Shown here: positions 32,780 to 43,965 of the stretch, one piece after another
Layout of the letters: the number at the start of each line of letters is the position of its first letter
How positions within the stretch are numbered: the first letter of the stretch is position 1
Assembly (NCBI GenBank): GCA_024426085.1
Contig: CP087974.1
Location: 2,170,001-2,234,000 of the forward strand
DNA length: 64,000 nucleotides
Direction of reading: 5' to 3'
Source of the DNA: Rhizobium sp. RCAM05350
Lineage (GTDB): Bacteria; Pseudomonadota; Alphaproteobacteria; Rhizobiales; Rhizobiaceae
Made by a program: the position numbers and the translations under genes
Notes under the pieces: model-generated
What the model saw: only the letters and a program-made list of their open reading frames with translations
Database searches by the model: none
Told to the model about the DNA's origin: nothing

Positions 32780-32878
32780 TCTCGATTTATCGGACACGCT
32801 GGCGTGGCGACAAGCTGCGGCGGCGTTTCGCCGTTAAGCAAAAACCACCTTGTCTTACTGATAAGTCATTGAAAGAAA

Positions 32879-32956
32879 TGGCGCACCCGGAACGATCTGA
32901 ACGTCCGACCCTCAGATTCTGTAGTCTGATGCTCTATCCAGCTGAGCTACGGGTGC
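32879..32956 (-). tRNA. tRNA-Arg (ACG), with an aberrant anticodon loop
   Basis: The acceptor stem GCACCCG/CGGGTGC, D-arm GCTC/GAGC, anticodon stem TCAGA/TCTGA, T stem GGACG/CGTTC and an encoded CCA are all present. The anticodon loop has eight bases (CTACAGAA); removing the inserted A restores CTACGAA, anticodon ACG. The T loop reads TTCAGAT where TTCGAAT is expected, breaking the conserved A58. Both lesions fall at CGAA. Total length is 78, one more than expected. Identity as Arg-ACG is inferred from the corrected loop. Confidence 0.8.
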
Positions 32957-33155
32957 TTCTCGCTGCGGCGTCAACCGCTTGCGTGGCGATCCTCTAAAAC
33001 GTCCAACCGGGGAATGCAAGCGAATTTCGGCAGAAATTTTCTTTTTGATGAAACTGCCCGCTTATATCCTTGAAACTGTGGATGGATTTCAGCCGCAAAG
33101 CCTTTCCACAGCACTGTTTGGCGCACGTGGGAGAGTGCTTTAAAAAATTTGGCAA

Positions 33156-34636
33156 TCAGTGACGGGCTTTTGAGCGGAAAGCGTCCAAGGGGACGGGACG
33201 ATCGGGCAATTCGATTCTGAACAGGGTTCCCTGCGTCGGCTTTTCCACCAGCGCGATTGTGCCGCCATGGGCGAGCACCAGTTCGCGGGCGATGGCAAGC
33301 CCGAGACCGGTGCCGCCGGAGCGGGCGGAGCCCCTGAAGGCGGTAAACAGGTGTTCGCGCCTTGGGCGGCATGCCGGGACCCGTGTCATCGACAGAGATA
33401 CTGACGACGCTGCCGGTGCGTATCGCCGAAACACTGATCATGCGCGCGGTACCGCTGTCGGTGTGATCGTTCATCAGCGCCTGCACCGCGTTGCGGCAGA
33501 TATTGTGAACGACGTGGAACAGCTGCTCGCTGTCGGCATCGACCTGCAGGTCCTCAGGAATCTGGATGCCGAATTCGATACCGGTATTCGGGTCGATCGC
33601 CAGCATTTCGCCGACATCGCTCACCAGCGGCCGCAGCTTGACGAAGCGGCGATGCGGCTCCGGCTCGGTCGTCCGGCCATAGGACAGCACCTCCGTGGTG
33701 TAACCGACGGCCCGGTCGATGGTGCGCAGCAGCGTCGGCGCGAAACGCTTGACGATCGGATCATCGACATCGGCAAGACGGTCCGAAATCAGCTGAGCCG
33801 ACGAGAGAATGTTGCGCATGTCGTGATTGATCTTCGACACGGCGAGACCGAGGTCGGCAAGGTTCTTCTGCTGTTTTAGCGTCTTCTGCAACTGCTGCTG
33901 CATGGCCGACAGGTGCTGCCCGGCAATCGACAGTTCATCGCGCCCCGGCGCCGGCTCCAGCACGCGGGCAGGATTGGACGGTTCGGCTGCAAATTCCTGC
34001 ATGTTCGTGGTCATCCTTCGGATCGGTACGATCATCAGCCTGTTGATGGCCAGAAAAATCAGCGCGGCCGTAAACAACGAGATGACCAGCGACAGGAAGA
34101 AGACATTGCGCGAATAGACCAGCATCGCCTTGCGCAGGCTCGCATCCTCCATCACCACTTCGATGATCGCATTGCTCTCGCCGATCGGTCCATGATCCGC
34201 ACCACCTTGTCGCCGCCGAACAGCAGCGTGTCGAAAGCATCGCGGATGGCGGTGATCGGCGTCATCGCCGCGACGTCGTACTGCGCATCGATTTCCGGAG
34301 GCATGTCCACTGCCGCTATCAGCCGCGACTCGTCCTTGCGCCTGAGAACGATGGCCTTGGTTCCGGTCGCCATCAGGGTTTCTTCCTGTACCGGGCGCGA
34401 CAACTGCACGTCCTGCAGACCATCGACCACCACGCCGGCGGCGGCGGCCGTATTCAACCTGTCTTCCATCCAGCGGATGCGCATATTGGCGACGGACGGG
34501 ACGAAGATCAGCACTTCAGCCAGCATGACGAAGACAACGGTCAAAAACAAAAGCCTGCCGGAAAGGCCCGCGGAAAAAGGCAACGCGGGGCCGGCTGCCC
34601 TTGAGGCGCCGTGGTTCCTGTAATTTCTGCCGTCAT
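33156..34636 (-). CDS. membrane sensor histidine kinase, frameshifted
   Basis: About 490 aa: N-terminal membrane helix (RLLFLTVVFVMLAEVLIFV), a ~140-residue sensor region, a second helix (NVFFLSLVISLFTAALIFL), HAMP, a dimerisation domain with the phospho-acceptor His in AVSKINHDMRNILSS, and a HATPase domain (N box HNICRNAVQALMND, G boxes VDDTGPGMPPK and GTGLGLAIARELVLAHGG). Frames change near 34582, 34180 and 33365. The start at 34636 adds MTAEITGTTAPQGQPAPR; the internal ATG at 34583 is the alternative. No response regulator is adjacent. The NHDMRN H-box variant is typical of rhizobial orphan kinases. Confidence 0.85.
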
Positions 34637-34655
34637 GTCGTCGAATTCCATCGTC

Positions 34656-36910
34656 TCAACCGAAACGTCTGAGCAGGCGGATGATGGCCCGGACGAACGG
34701 CGTGCGTGTCAGGGGCGTATAATAGGCGATGACAGCGCGTTTTCCAATCTCCGTCATGGTCGGATAGGGCACGATGGCTTTGCGCACATGGCGCAGGCTC
34801 TGGCCATTGGAGATCATCACCGACCACATGTTGAGCATCTCGGCCGCTCCAGCGCCGACAATGCCTACGCCGAGAATCTTTCCGCGCTTGCCGGCGATAA
34901 TCTTGATCAGACCTCCGGTGCTGCGTTCCGCCTGGGCGCGGTCATTGTCCGCATAGGACCAGCGGAGAACCTCCACCTGGCCGTAGCAGGCCCGCGCGTC
35001 CTCTTCTCCAAGGCCAACCGAGGCGATCTCCGGATCTGTAAAGGTGGCACGGGGAACGATATCCCGATTTTCCCGCGCCGGTAGCCGGAACAGGATTTCC
35101 CGAAGCACCAGTGAGGCGTGATAATTGGCGGCATGGGTGAATTGCAGCCCGCCTGCCGCGTCGCCGATCGCATAGACGCGACGATTGGCGGTGCGCAGGC
35201 TGGCATCGACGGCGATGCCAGCCGCGGTCACAGCAATACCCGCCGCATCGAGGCCAAGCCCGGCCGTATTGCCCTTTCGTCCGGCGGCGACAAGCAGGGT
35301 GCTGCCGTTTACCTCAATGGATCCTGACACCGTCTCGCCGAGCAACCGCACACCGCTGGCGGACTTTTCAACAGAGAGAATCCGCGTATTTTCGAGAATG
35401 ACGATACCTTCGCCGCGCAGCCGGTCGAGCACGATCCGCGTCAACTCCGGATCTTCCTTGGCCAGCGCCCTTCCCGCATCGGCAACGGTGACCCTGAGCG
35501 CCCAACCGCCGGTGGGCCTGGGCCATCTCCAGTCCGACCGGTCCCGCACCGATGATCACCAGGTGCTCCGGCAGCCGCGTCAGGTCGAAAAATGTCTCAT
35601 TGGTGAGATAATCGATATCCCCCAACCCGGGGATCGGCGGAATGACCGGCGAGGATCCGGTGGCGATCACGAACCGGCGCGGGCGGATGGTGAAACCACC
35701 GGCCGTTACCGTATCGGGACCTGTGAACCGTGCCTCGGCCTGGATCACCCGGACGCCCAGCGCGGTAAAGCGCTCGACCGGATCGTTCGGCGCGATCACA
35801 TCAATCACCTCGCGGATATGCGCATGCACCTTTTCGAAATCGATGGCGGGCTCGCCGGCGATGACGCTGAATTCCGCCGCCTTGCGCACCGCATAGCCAT
35901 GCTTTGCCGCGGCGATCAACGCCTTGGAGGGAACGCAACCATAGTTGAGGCAATCGCCGCCCATCAGGCCGCGCTCGATCAGCACGACCGGCACGCCGAA
36001 GGCGGCAGCGCCCGCGGCAACCGACAGGCCGGCTGAGCCGGCACCAATCACGCAGACATCAGGGGAAAGAACCGTTGCCACGCTGTCAGTCTTTTCACGA
36101 TCGCCCGCCGCCTGCCGTTTTTCACGGATAAACTGCACGAGAAGCGGCGATGCGGCAATGACAGCAAGCGCCATAAAGGCGATCGTCAGTTCCGGCGTGA
36201 GGAAGTCGGACAAGAGCAGGGGCCGCCCCTGTTCCGCCGCGTCGCCAATGGCCTGCTCGAAACCACAGCCAAGCCAGGCATAGGCGAATGTGCCGGGAAT
36301 GATGCCGACAAAAGTGGCCAAAGCGAAGGTCCTAAGGCTGACGCCGAAGAAGGCGGGTGCAATGTTGACGACGAAAAAGGGAAAGACCGGGGCAAGGCGC
36401 AGCACCAGCAGGTAGCTGAATGCGTTTCGGGTGAAACCCTCGGCAAACCGGCAGAGGAACGGCCCGGCGCGCCGCCGCAGGACATCACCAAAAACGGTGC
36501 GTGCACCAGCAAACAGGATGCAGGAGCCAAGCGTGGCGGCGGCAACGACGATGACGCCGCCGGCCAGCCAGCCGAACAAAAAGCCGGCGACAATCGTCAG
36601 GACCGTCGCCGCAGGAACAGAAAGCGCCACCACCACGACGTAGACGACGAAAAACACCGCTGCAGATATCACCCGGATAGCGAGCAACCATATCCAGCAG
36701 CATGCCATGCTGATCCGCCAGCCAGCTCAGCGAGACATAACGATGCCACCCCAACCCATAAGCCGCCAACAGCCCAAGAACGAGAACGGCAAGCGGCACG
36801 ATGCGCAAGGCAAGCGAAGGCGGATGCCCTGCGCTCTCTGCATTCGCGATTGTCTGCACCTGATCGCTGCCCACGTCCAGATAAGGACTTTTCTGATCAC
36901 GCTGTTCCAT
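34656..36910 (-). CDS. fusion of a TVP38/TMEM64 (VTT) membrane domain to an FAD-dependent disulfide oxidoreductase, two frameshifts
   Basis: About 750 aa. Residues ~20-245 are a VTT/DedA-like membrane domain (TVLTIVAGFLFGWLAGG, RNAFSYLLVLRLAPVFPFF, GIIPGTFAYAWLGCG). A class I pyridine nucleotide-disulfide oxidoreductase follows: FAD site CVIGAGSAGLSVAAGAA, redox disulfide GGDCLNYGCVPSK, NAD site VIIGAGPVGLEMAQ, second FAD segment VYAIGDAAG and dimerisation domain FTDPEIASVGLGEEDA. The oxidoreductase half resembles mercuric reductase/lipoamide dehydrogenase. Frames change near 36690 and 35510. The fusion should anchor a dithiol-oxidising flavoenzyme at the inner membrane; the substrate is unknown. 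It is 19 bp upstream of the histidine kinase on the same strand. Confidence 0.85.
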
Positions 36911-37054
36911 GCCAGCAGCATTAGAAGGAAAGTCCCGCTTGAACCAATAACGAATGATCGTGGTAAAAAACGTCGCCGTGATCGACATGGAAAATCCCGC
37001 AGCGATACTGGATCGCTGCGGGATTGCTGCTCAAGTCCCATTCTTTCAAACGGA

Positions 37055-39065
37055 TCAGAACTCTTCCCAATTGTCCTTCGACACGGCAGCACTGGCCGAT
37101 CCACCACCGAAGGCGCGGGCGACGGTGCCCATCATCTTGCGGGCAGGTGACGCGACCGGACGGGTATTTTCACGAACCGGCGCAGCGACCACACGCAACG
37201 GGGCGCCGTCATCCAGCTTGAAGTGCGAGATCAGGCGCGCCAGGCTGTCGGCTTCCGCCGAAAGCTTGTGGGTGGCGGCATTGGCTTCTTCCACCATCGC
37301 GGCGTTCTGCTGGGTCACCTGATCCATCTGGTTGACGGCGGTGCTGACTTCGCCAAGGCCTGTCGATTGCTCGTGGGCAGCGGTGGCGATCGAATGGATA
37401 TGATCGTTGATGCTCAAGACCCGCGTTTCGATCTTGCCGAGAACCTCTCCGGTTTCCTGAACCAGCTTGACACCGGTTGCGACTTCCGAGCCGGATTTGG
37501 CGATTAGGCCCTTGATATCCTTGGCGGCGCTGGCTGCACGCTGGGCAAGCTCGCGGACTTCCTGGGCAACGACGGCAAAGCCCTTGCCTGCGTCACCAGC
37601 ACGCGCTGCCTCGACACCGGCGTTGAGCGCCAGCAGGTTGGTCTGGAAGGCGATTTCGTCGATCACGTTGGTGATCTGGCCGATCTCGCTGGAGGCCTGC
37701 TCGATCCGGCCCATGGCGTCGACCGCCTTGCGCACGACTTCGCCGGACTGTGCTGCACTCTGCTTGGCCTCGGTGACCATGACGGTCGCTTCCTGGGCGC
37801 GGTCGGTCGAGTTGCGAACGGCGGAGGTGATCTGTTCCAGAGCGGCGGACGTTTCTTCGAGCGCTGCGGCCTGCTGTTCGGTGCGCTTGGACAAGTCGTC
37901 GGCCGCCGACCGGAGTTCGGAGGAATTGCCGTTGATCGAGTCGGTCGTGGTGCGCACTTCGCGCAGGGTGTTCTGCAGGGTCGAGAGCGTGTCGTTGACG
38001 TTCCGCTGAAGTTCGGCAAAGGCACCCTGGAAATTGCCATTCATGCTCTGCGTCAGGTCGCCGCCGGAGAGGCTGGCAATGACCCGGCGGGTCTCGTTAA
38101 TACCGCTATTGACGCCGTCTACCAGCTCATTGAGGCTGGACGCGAAGCGGTTGAGGTCGGCATTGCCATAGTCCTTGTTGATCCGCTGCGTAAAGTCGCC
38201 GGCAGCCGCGGCCGAGACGACAACAGCGATGCTCGACTGGAGATCGGCACTCTTTTCACGCAGCACCGTTTCCTGTGCGTTCAGTTCTGCGCACGGCCAG
38301 GCCATTGCGCTTGAACACTTCGACGGCGCTGGCCATTTCGCCGATTTCGTCGTTGCGGCCAGCGAAGGGCACGGTGGCGTTCAGGTCGCCTTCGGCAAGC
38401 TGCTTCATCGTGCCTGTCAATTGCAGGATCGGTTGGCTGAGCTGCTTGGTGCCGATATAGAACGCGGTTCCCGTACCGATGACGAGGCCGAAGCCGGCTG
38501 TCAGCAGGACCATCAGGATCATCCGGCTCTCGATCGCATTGACCTCGTTCTGGATCGTATCCAGTGCCGCGCGGTCTGTTTCCACGATGGCGTCGATTTC
38601 GGCCTGGAAGGCCTTGCGGTTGGCGCGGTTCAGATCGTTGTTGCCCTGCTCGTTGGCGGCCTGCGGCGAGACTTCCTGGCTGAGACGGGCGGTTTCCGTC
38701 CGGAACGTGCGGAATTCGGCGGCGCGCTTGACCACGGCATCGAAGGCCGGCCGCTGCTCGACAGGCACCAGTGGCCGCCAGTCGGTCAAAAGGCCATCGA
38801 TCTTGTCGAGGTTCTTCGCCAGTCCTTCAGCGAAAGGCTTCGACTTTTCCACCGTTGGCGCTGCGTAGATACCCCGCGCCTCCATGACGACGGCCGTGAC
38901 CAAACGGTTCAGGCGCTCGCCGTTGAACGCACGGTCCGAGGCGTTGTCGAACTGCACCAGCCTTGCATTGTATTGTGTGATCACGGTCAGCGCCATGCCG
39001 GTCACCGCCAGTGCGATCAGGCTCATCACGCCGACGATGAGATGGATCTTGCCTCGAATTTTCAT
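37055..39065 (-). CDS. methyl-accepting chemotaxis protein with CheR-tethering tail, one frameshift
   Basis: About 669 aa. A first helix ([19 protein letters not shown]), a ~160-residue periplasmic helical sensor region, a second helix ([19 protein letters not shown]), HAMP ([18 protein letters not shown]) plus a second HAMP-like segment, then the signalling domain with the hairpin tip [20 protein letters not shown]. The last five residues are NWEEF, the pentapeptide that tethers the methyltransferase CheR and methylesterase CheB. The frame changes near 38285 just after HAMP. GGGAGA precedes the ATG at 39065. The ligand is unknown. Confidence 0.93.
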
Positions 39066-39481
39066 CTTACATGTCTCCCTGGGACCGGCAACAGGCCATG
39101 AAAGGCGCAGCTTACGGGCTCTTGCTTCAGGCTGGAGACTAGGATGGCGATGGTTAACGAAGCCTCTTAGAGGATTGAACAATTCTAGTATTCGGGCCTT
39201 AGGGCTTTGTTTAAGCAATTACATTATTATATACTAATTTTCAATCGTAAGTTGAATATTACGCCCAGCACGACCTGATGCGACTGGCACTCCAAAACGC
39301 CGAAACCGGCATCAACCCCAGCTTTTCCGCCCCGGCAATTGACTTTCGCGGCTCTTTGCTCTTATAAGCCGCCCACGTCCGGACAAGTCCCCTTGCCCTG
39401 TGCAATGCCATGTCCGGAACGTAACGCTCCCTTGCTAAGAAGCAAACCCAAGAAGGGCCGCACACCGCGGTATTAAAATAA
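39066..39481. other. 416-bp intergenic region between the chemoreceptor and rpmH
   Basis: The first third (39180-39260) is AT-rich and probably holds the chemoreceptor promoter on the minus strand. The second half contains the rpmH promoter and a ~115-base leader before the rpmH ATG. No gene is seen in it. Confidence 0.6.
39339..39367 (+). promoter_or_regulatory. sigma-70 promoter of the rpmH operon
   Basis: TTGACT and TTATAA separated by 17 bases, ~115 bases before the rpmH start and in its direction. The quality of both hexamers fits a strong ribosomal-protein promoter. Confidence 0.75.
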
Positions 39482-39620
39482 ATGACGAAGCGTACCTACC
39501 AACCGTCCAAGCTTGTTCTGCAAGCGCCGTCACGGCTTCCGTGCACGTATCGCCACCAAGGGTGGCCGCAAGGTTATCGTTGCCCGCCGGGCACGTGGCC
39601 GTAAGCGTCTGTCGGCTTAA
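39482..39620 (+). CDS. rpmH: 50S ribosomal protein L34, one frameshift
   Basis: Starts [12 protein letters not shown] and ends [20 protein letters not shown], the canonical L34. Between them one extra T near 39515 (GTTCTGCAAG where GTTCGCAAG is expected) shifts the frame inside the [13 protein letters not shown] segment. Corrected length is 45 aa. It is followed by rnpA and yidC, the universal order. A broken L34 gene is not credible as the true state of the genome, so this is a useful marker of sequence error. Confidence 0.93.
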
Positions 39621-39755
39621 GGCCGTCTGGCGCGTGCCGCGTCTTCGCGCACTAACCTTCATGAAACCTGCATGCGCGGCTTCATGGCGCCGGAGCATCC
39701 GTCAAACGTCCCTGTGGACGCTGGATGCTCCTGCTCCCGGAAGGAGCGCGGGCGA

Positions 39756-40143
39756 ATGACATTACCCAAGCCTAAATCAACTGCCGGGCGGCTGAAAAGC
39801 CGGCCGCAGTTTCTTGCCGTGCGCAAGGGAGAGCAGCGGAAGGGTCCGTTGTTTCTTCTGGAAGTTCTTGATCGCGCCGGAACCGGATGCAGGGCCGCGC
39901 GTCGGTTTCACCGTCACCAAGAAGCATGGCAATGCGGTCGAACGCAACAGGATGCGCCGGCGCCTCAAGGAGGCCGTGCGGCTTTCCGCCGGATTTGCAA
40001 TGAAGCCCGGACATGACTATGTGATTGTCGCCAGACGCGACCTTTTGAACGCGCCCTTCGAGCGGATCGGCAAGACCCTCTGCGAGCGGATCGAAAGCAA
40101 GCAAAAATATTCACGGCCTCCGGCCGGCTCCAGGAAAGAATGA
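39756..40143 (+). CDS. rnpA: ribonuclease P protein component, one frameshift
   Basis: About 128 aa. Helps the RNase P RNA mature tRNA 5' ends. It starts [20 protein letters not shown], typical of rhizobial RnpA; the frame changes near 39885, and the conserved basic RNR-type helix follows ([28 protein letters not shown]). AAGGAG lies ~10 bases upstream of the ATG. Its stop overlaps the yidC start (ATGATG), so the two are translationally coupled. Confidence 0.93.
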
Positions 40144-41927
40144 TGGAAAAAAACCGCAACTACTTCGTGGCGATCGGCCTGTCGGTGCTCATTCTGATCG
40201 CGTGGCAATTTCTCTATGTGAATCCGAAGATAGAGAAAGAACGGATTGCGGCGGAAGCCCATCAGAAGCTCACCCAGCAGAACCAGCCGGCCGGCACGCC
40301 TGCCGTTTCGGGTCAGGCCCAGCCGGCCCAGGGCGCAGTCCCCGGCGCTGTCGAAACCCGTGACCAGGCGATCGCCAAATCGGCCCGTGTTTCCATCGAC
40401 ACGGCAGCGCTGATCGGCTCGATCAACCTGACCGGTGCGCGTTTCGACGACCTGAAGCTCAAGGAATACCACGAGACCGTCGACGACAAGAGCCCGCTGA
40501 TCACCCTGTTCAGCCCTTCCGATACGCCGGACGGCTACTTTACCGAACTTGGCTATATCGGCAACGAAGCAACGGGCACAGTTCCTGGCCCGACGACCGT
40601 CTGGACGCTCAAGAGCGGCGACAAGCTGACGACCGCGGCGCCTGTCGTGCTGACCTTCACCAACGAGAAGGGCGTGGTTTTCACCCGCACGATCTCGATC
40701 GACGAACATTTCATGTTCCAGGTCGCCGACACGATCAACAATGGCAGCGGCGCTCCGGTATCGCTCTCCACCTATGGCCGCGTCACCCGCTTCAACAAGC
40801 CGACCACCCCGAGCGTCTACGTGCTGCACGAAGGCTTCATCGGCGTCATCGGCGAGCACGGCCTGAACGAAATCGCCTACAGCAAGGTGGAGAACGACGT
40901 TCCGGTAAAGCACGAAAAGGCAACGACCGGCTGGCTTGGCATCACCGACAAGTACTGGGCCGCCGCCATCGTGCCGCCGCAGACCCTGGCTTACGAATCC
41001 AAGTACGAGCACTTCACCGATGGCCGCCCGCGCTTCCAGGCTGATTACAAGCAGGATGCCGTCACGATCGCGCCTGGTCAGTCCACGGACCTGAAGACCC
41101 TGGTTTTTGCCGGCGCCAAGCAGGTTCCGCTGGTTGACGGCTACGAGAAGTCCTACTCGATCCCGCAGTTCGACCTTTTGATCGACTGGGGCTGGTTCTA
41201 CTTCATCACCAAGCCGATGTTCAAACTGATGGATTTCTTCTTCCGTTATTTTGGCAATTTCGGCGTCGCCATCCTGATGACCACCATCGTCGTCAAGGGG
41301 CTGTTCTTCCCGCTCGCCAGCAAGCAATACGCTTCCATGGCGAACATGAAGAAGGTTCAGCCGAAGATGGAAGAGCTGAAGAAGAAGCACGGCGACGACC
41401 GTATGGCGCTGCAGCAGGGCATGATGCAGCTCTACAAGGAAGAGAAGATCAACCCGATTGCCGGTTGCTGGCCGATCCTGTTGCAGATCCCGGTGTTCTT
41501 CGCGCTCTACAAGGTGATCTACGTCACCATCGAAATGCGCCACGCACCGTTCTTTGGCTGGATCCAGGATCTGTCCGCCCCGGATCCGACCTCGATCTTC
41601 AATCTCTTCGGCCTCTTGCCTTACGATGTTCCGCATGCGCTGTTGATCGGCGTCTGGCCGTTGATCATGGGCATCACCATGTTCCTGCAGATGCGCATGA
41701 ACCCGACGCCGCCGGATCCGACCCAGGCGATGCTGTTCACCTGGATGCCGCTGGTCTTCACCTTCATGCTGGCAAGTTTCCCGGCTGGCCTGGTCATCTA
41801 CTGGGCCTGGAACAACACGCTGTCGATCGCCCAGCAAGCCTTCATCATGAAGCGCCATGGCGCCAAGCTCGAACTGTTCGACAATCTGAAGGGCTTGTTC
41901 TCGAAGAAACCGAAACCGGCCGAATAG
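40140..41927 (+). CDS. yidC: membrane protein insertase YidC
   Basis: Intact, 595 aa. Inserts and folds inner-membrane proteins with or without SecYEG. An N-terminal helix ([20 protein letters not shown]), a large periplasmic domain (to ~residue 355) and five C-terminal helices are visible; the conserved insertase core is [40 protein letters not shown] and [20 protein letters not shown]. Two adjacent ATGs (40140 and 40143) are possible starts. It is one of the longest genes in the window without a frameshift. Confidence 0.97.
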   Translation: MMEKNRNYFVAIGLSVLILIAWQFLYVNPKIEKERIAAEAHQKLTQQNQPAGTPAVSGQAQPAQGAVPGAVETRDQAIAKSARVSIDTAALIGSINLTGARFDDLKLKEYHETVDDKSPLITLFSPSDTPDGYFTELGYIGNEATGTVPGPTTVWTLKSGDKLTTAAPVVLTFTNEKGVVFTRTISIDEHFMFQVADTINNGSGAPVSLSTYGRVTRFNKPTTPSVYVLHEGFIGVIGEHGLNEIAYSKVENDVPVKHEKATTGWLGITDKYWAAAIVPPQTLAYESKYEHFTDGRPRFQADYKQDAVTIAPGQSTDLKTLVFAGAKQVPLVDGYEKSYSIPQFDLLIDWGWFYFITKPMFKLMDFFFRYFGNFGVAILMTTIVVKGLFFPLASKQYASMANMKKVQPKMEELKKKHGDDRMALQQGMMQLYKEEKINPIAGCWPILLQIPVFFALYKVIYVTIEMRHAPFFGWIQDLSAPDPTSIFNLFGLLPYDVPHALLIGVWPLIMGITMFLQMRMNPTPPDPTQAMLFTWMPLVFTFMLASFPAGLVIYWAWNNTLSIAQQAFIMKRHGAKLELFDNLKGLFSKKPKPAE

Positions 41928-41948
41928 GCCGGAACAGGGCACACATTC

Positions 41949-41979
41949 AAAACCCCGGATCGCTTGATCCGGGGTTTTT
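41949..41979 (+). terminator. intrinsic terminator after yidC
   Basis: CCCCGGAT and ATCCGGGG arms around a 6-base loop, followed by TTTTT and preceded by AAAA. It ends the rpmH-rnpA-yidC transcript and separates it from the accessory block downstream. Confidence 0.9.
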
Positions 41980-42020
41980 CTTGACCGAAGCATGCGCCCA
42001 TTAAGCCACCTCTGTGGCCG

Positions 42021-42900
42021 CTAGACCATGCGCTGCATTTCCTCCCCCAGCCATTTGCGAAACTTCCGCGTCATGCGGTTTTCGTGGCGCTGGAAGACGA
42101 CACGGTAGTGGCCGAGATCGACGGGACCGAACCCCGGCAAAACCACCAGCCCGCCCGACCGGATTTCCCGATCCGTCAGGAATGCAGGTGCCAGAACCAT
42201 CCCCAATCCGGCAGTCGCCGCATGCAGAGCCGCATCGTCGGTATCGAACACATGCTGGATCTGGATGGCGCTACGCTCGACGCCGAGCGTGCGGGTCCAC
42301 AGTGCCCAGTCCCAATTGTCCTGCGCGCATTGGAGGGCTGGAACCTTCGAGAGATCACCGGCCCCCTCGTACTGCACCGCCGAAAGCAGCGCCGGTGAAG
42401 CGACGGGACGGCTCATATCGGCGGCAAGCCACTCGCCCTCCACAGGGTTCGATCCGGCCCGGTGATAGGAGATGGCAAGGTCGCCGGAGCCGAGAGAGAT
42501 GGCGGACCCGGTTTTCGTCTCGACACGGACACGGGCGGCCGGATGTAGCGCCTTGAACCGCTCCAGCGCCGGGATCAGCCAGCGAACGGCGAGCGAGATC
42601 GAGACGCGGACGACGATTTCGTTCTGATCGCGGCTCAGCGCCTCGGCCGAGCGATCGATTGCAGCGATTGCGGCCGCCGCATCGTCGTGGAAGCGGCGCC
42701 CCGCATCGGTCAGGACAAGAAAATTGTGGCTCCGCTTGAAAAGAGCCAGACCCAACTCGCCCTCCAGCTTCTTGATCTGATGGCTGACAGCGCTCGGGGG
42801 TGACCCCGATTCCTTCGGCGGCCTGCGAAATGCTGAGATGGCGGGCCGTCAGGACAAACACCCGCACGGCATTCAGTGAAACGCCTCGCTTGTTCTGCAT
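42021..42900 (-). CDS. LysR family regulator (GcvA-like), one frameshift
   Basis: About 293 aa. HTH domain SLNAVRVFVLTARHLSISQA, with the frame broken near 42795 by an extra C in a C run; then LALFKRSHNFLVLTDAGRRF and an effector domain (VVRVSISLAVRWLIPALERF). The architecture is that of GcvA-type LysR proteins. It is divergent from a DMT-family exporter (42979), whose expression it probably controls. The intergenic gap of 78 bp is small and shared. Confidence 0.88.
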
Positions 42901-42978
42901 CGAAAATACTCATTCAGAGCTCAAAAATCGAATTTGCATCACCCTATGGTCATTTGACAAGAGTTTTGAGAGAACCCA

Positions 42979-43904
42979 TTGAAAGTTATGGCCTTGCGGA
43001 AAAGTCTGTTGAACTCGAATGCCGAAGCCATGATCTGGGTCGTGCTCGGCACGGCGTTATTTTCCTTGATCTTTGCCTCAGGAAAATTCGGCGGCGACAG
43101 CATGTCCGTGCTGCAAATCCAGTTCCTGCGTTATATCAGCGGATTTGCCACCCTGCTTTGTGTCGTCGCCTGCAAACGTGACAGCCTGCGCGCCTATCGC
43201 AGCGCCCGGCCGCTTTCGCATGCCATGCGCGCTGCCTTCGGTGTGTCCGGCGGTTTCGCGCTGATCTACTCCTCGGCCGCGATGCCGATTGTCGATGCGA
43301 CCGCGCTTGGCCTTCTCTATGTGGTTTTCATCATTCCGCTGGCCGTTCTCGTCCTCAAGGAAACGGTGACGAAGCAGCATATGGTCGGCATTACCCTCAG
43401 TTTCGCCGGTGCCGGCTTCATCATGGTGTCGCGCGGCGCCTTCACCCAGTTCGAGCCCGCCTATCTGGTGCCCGCAGCCATCGCCGTGCTCGGTGCCGCC
43501 CTGCTTGCCATCGAAGGCCTGATGATCCGTGTTCTCTCCCATGCCGACCGGCCGCTGACCGTCCTGCTTTATGTCAACGGCTTCGGCATCCTTTCCTGGC
43601 CGTGCCGGCCATAATGGCCTGGAAGGACGCTTCCCTGTCCGCCATGGCCCCGTTTCTGCTGCTCGGCCCGATCGCGGTCGTGGCGCAATATTGCGTCGTG
43701 CGCGGATACCGGCTTGCCTCGCTGGCGATCGTCGGGCCGGTCGATTATGCGTGGCTCGTCTTTGCAGCCCTCATCGGCTTCCTGTTTTTCAATGAGATCC
43801 CCACCATGGGCGTACTGGCAGGCGCAGCCATCATCGCCATCGGCGGCGTGGTGCTTGCCGTCATCAAACCTGAGCCGGAAGCCGTGAGTGCCGAGGACCT
43901 ATAA
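42979..43904 (+). CDS. DMT superfamily (EamA) transporter, one frameshift
   Basis: About 308 aa with ten membrane segments in two EamA repeats (IWVVLGTALFSLIFASGKFG; FLLLGPIAVVAQYCVVRGYR; VDYAWLVFAALIGFLFF). The frame changes near 43605 between repeats. A TTG at 42979 or ATG at 42988 could start it. Divergent from the LysR gene at 42900. The substrate is unknown; such pairs often export amino acids or related metabolites. Confidence 0.85.
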
Positions 43905-43919
43905 TCATCGTCCAGTCAC

Positions 43920-43941
43920 AGGGCCCCGGACCGGGGCCTTT
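43920..43941 (+). terminator. GC-rich dyad, probable terminator
   Basis: GGCCCCGG-A-CCGGGGCC followed by TTT, 18 bases after the transporter stop and before the converging tautomerase gene. Confidence 0.5.
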
Positions 43942-43965
43942 GTCATTCGGGCGGCTGGCTGACGC

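Noticed and set aside
32879..32956. tRNA-Arg as an integration site for a genomic island
   Set aside because: No duplicated tRNA 3' end, integrase or atypical block was seen on either side.
40017..41993. 658-aa open frame on the minus strand opposite yidC
   Set aside because: It is the antisense shadow of an intact, fully recognisable yidC; the translation is rich in Arg/His/Asp/Gln as expected from antisense high-GC codons and has no domain.
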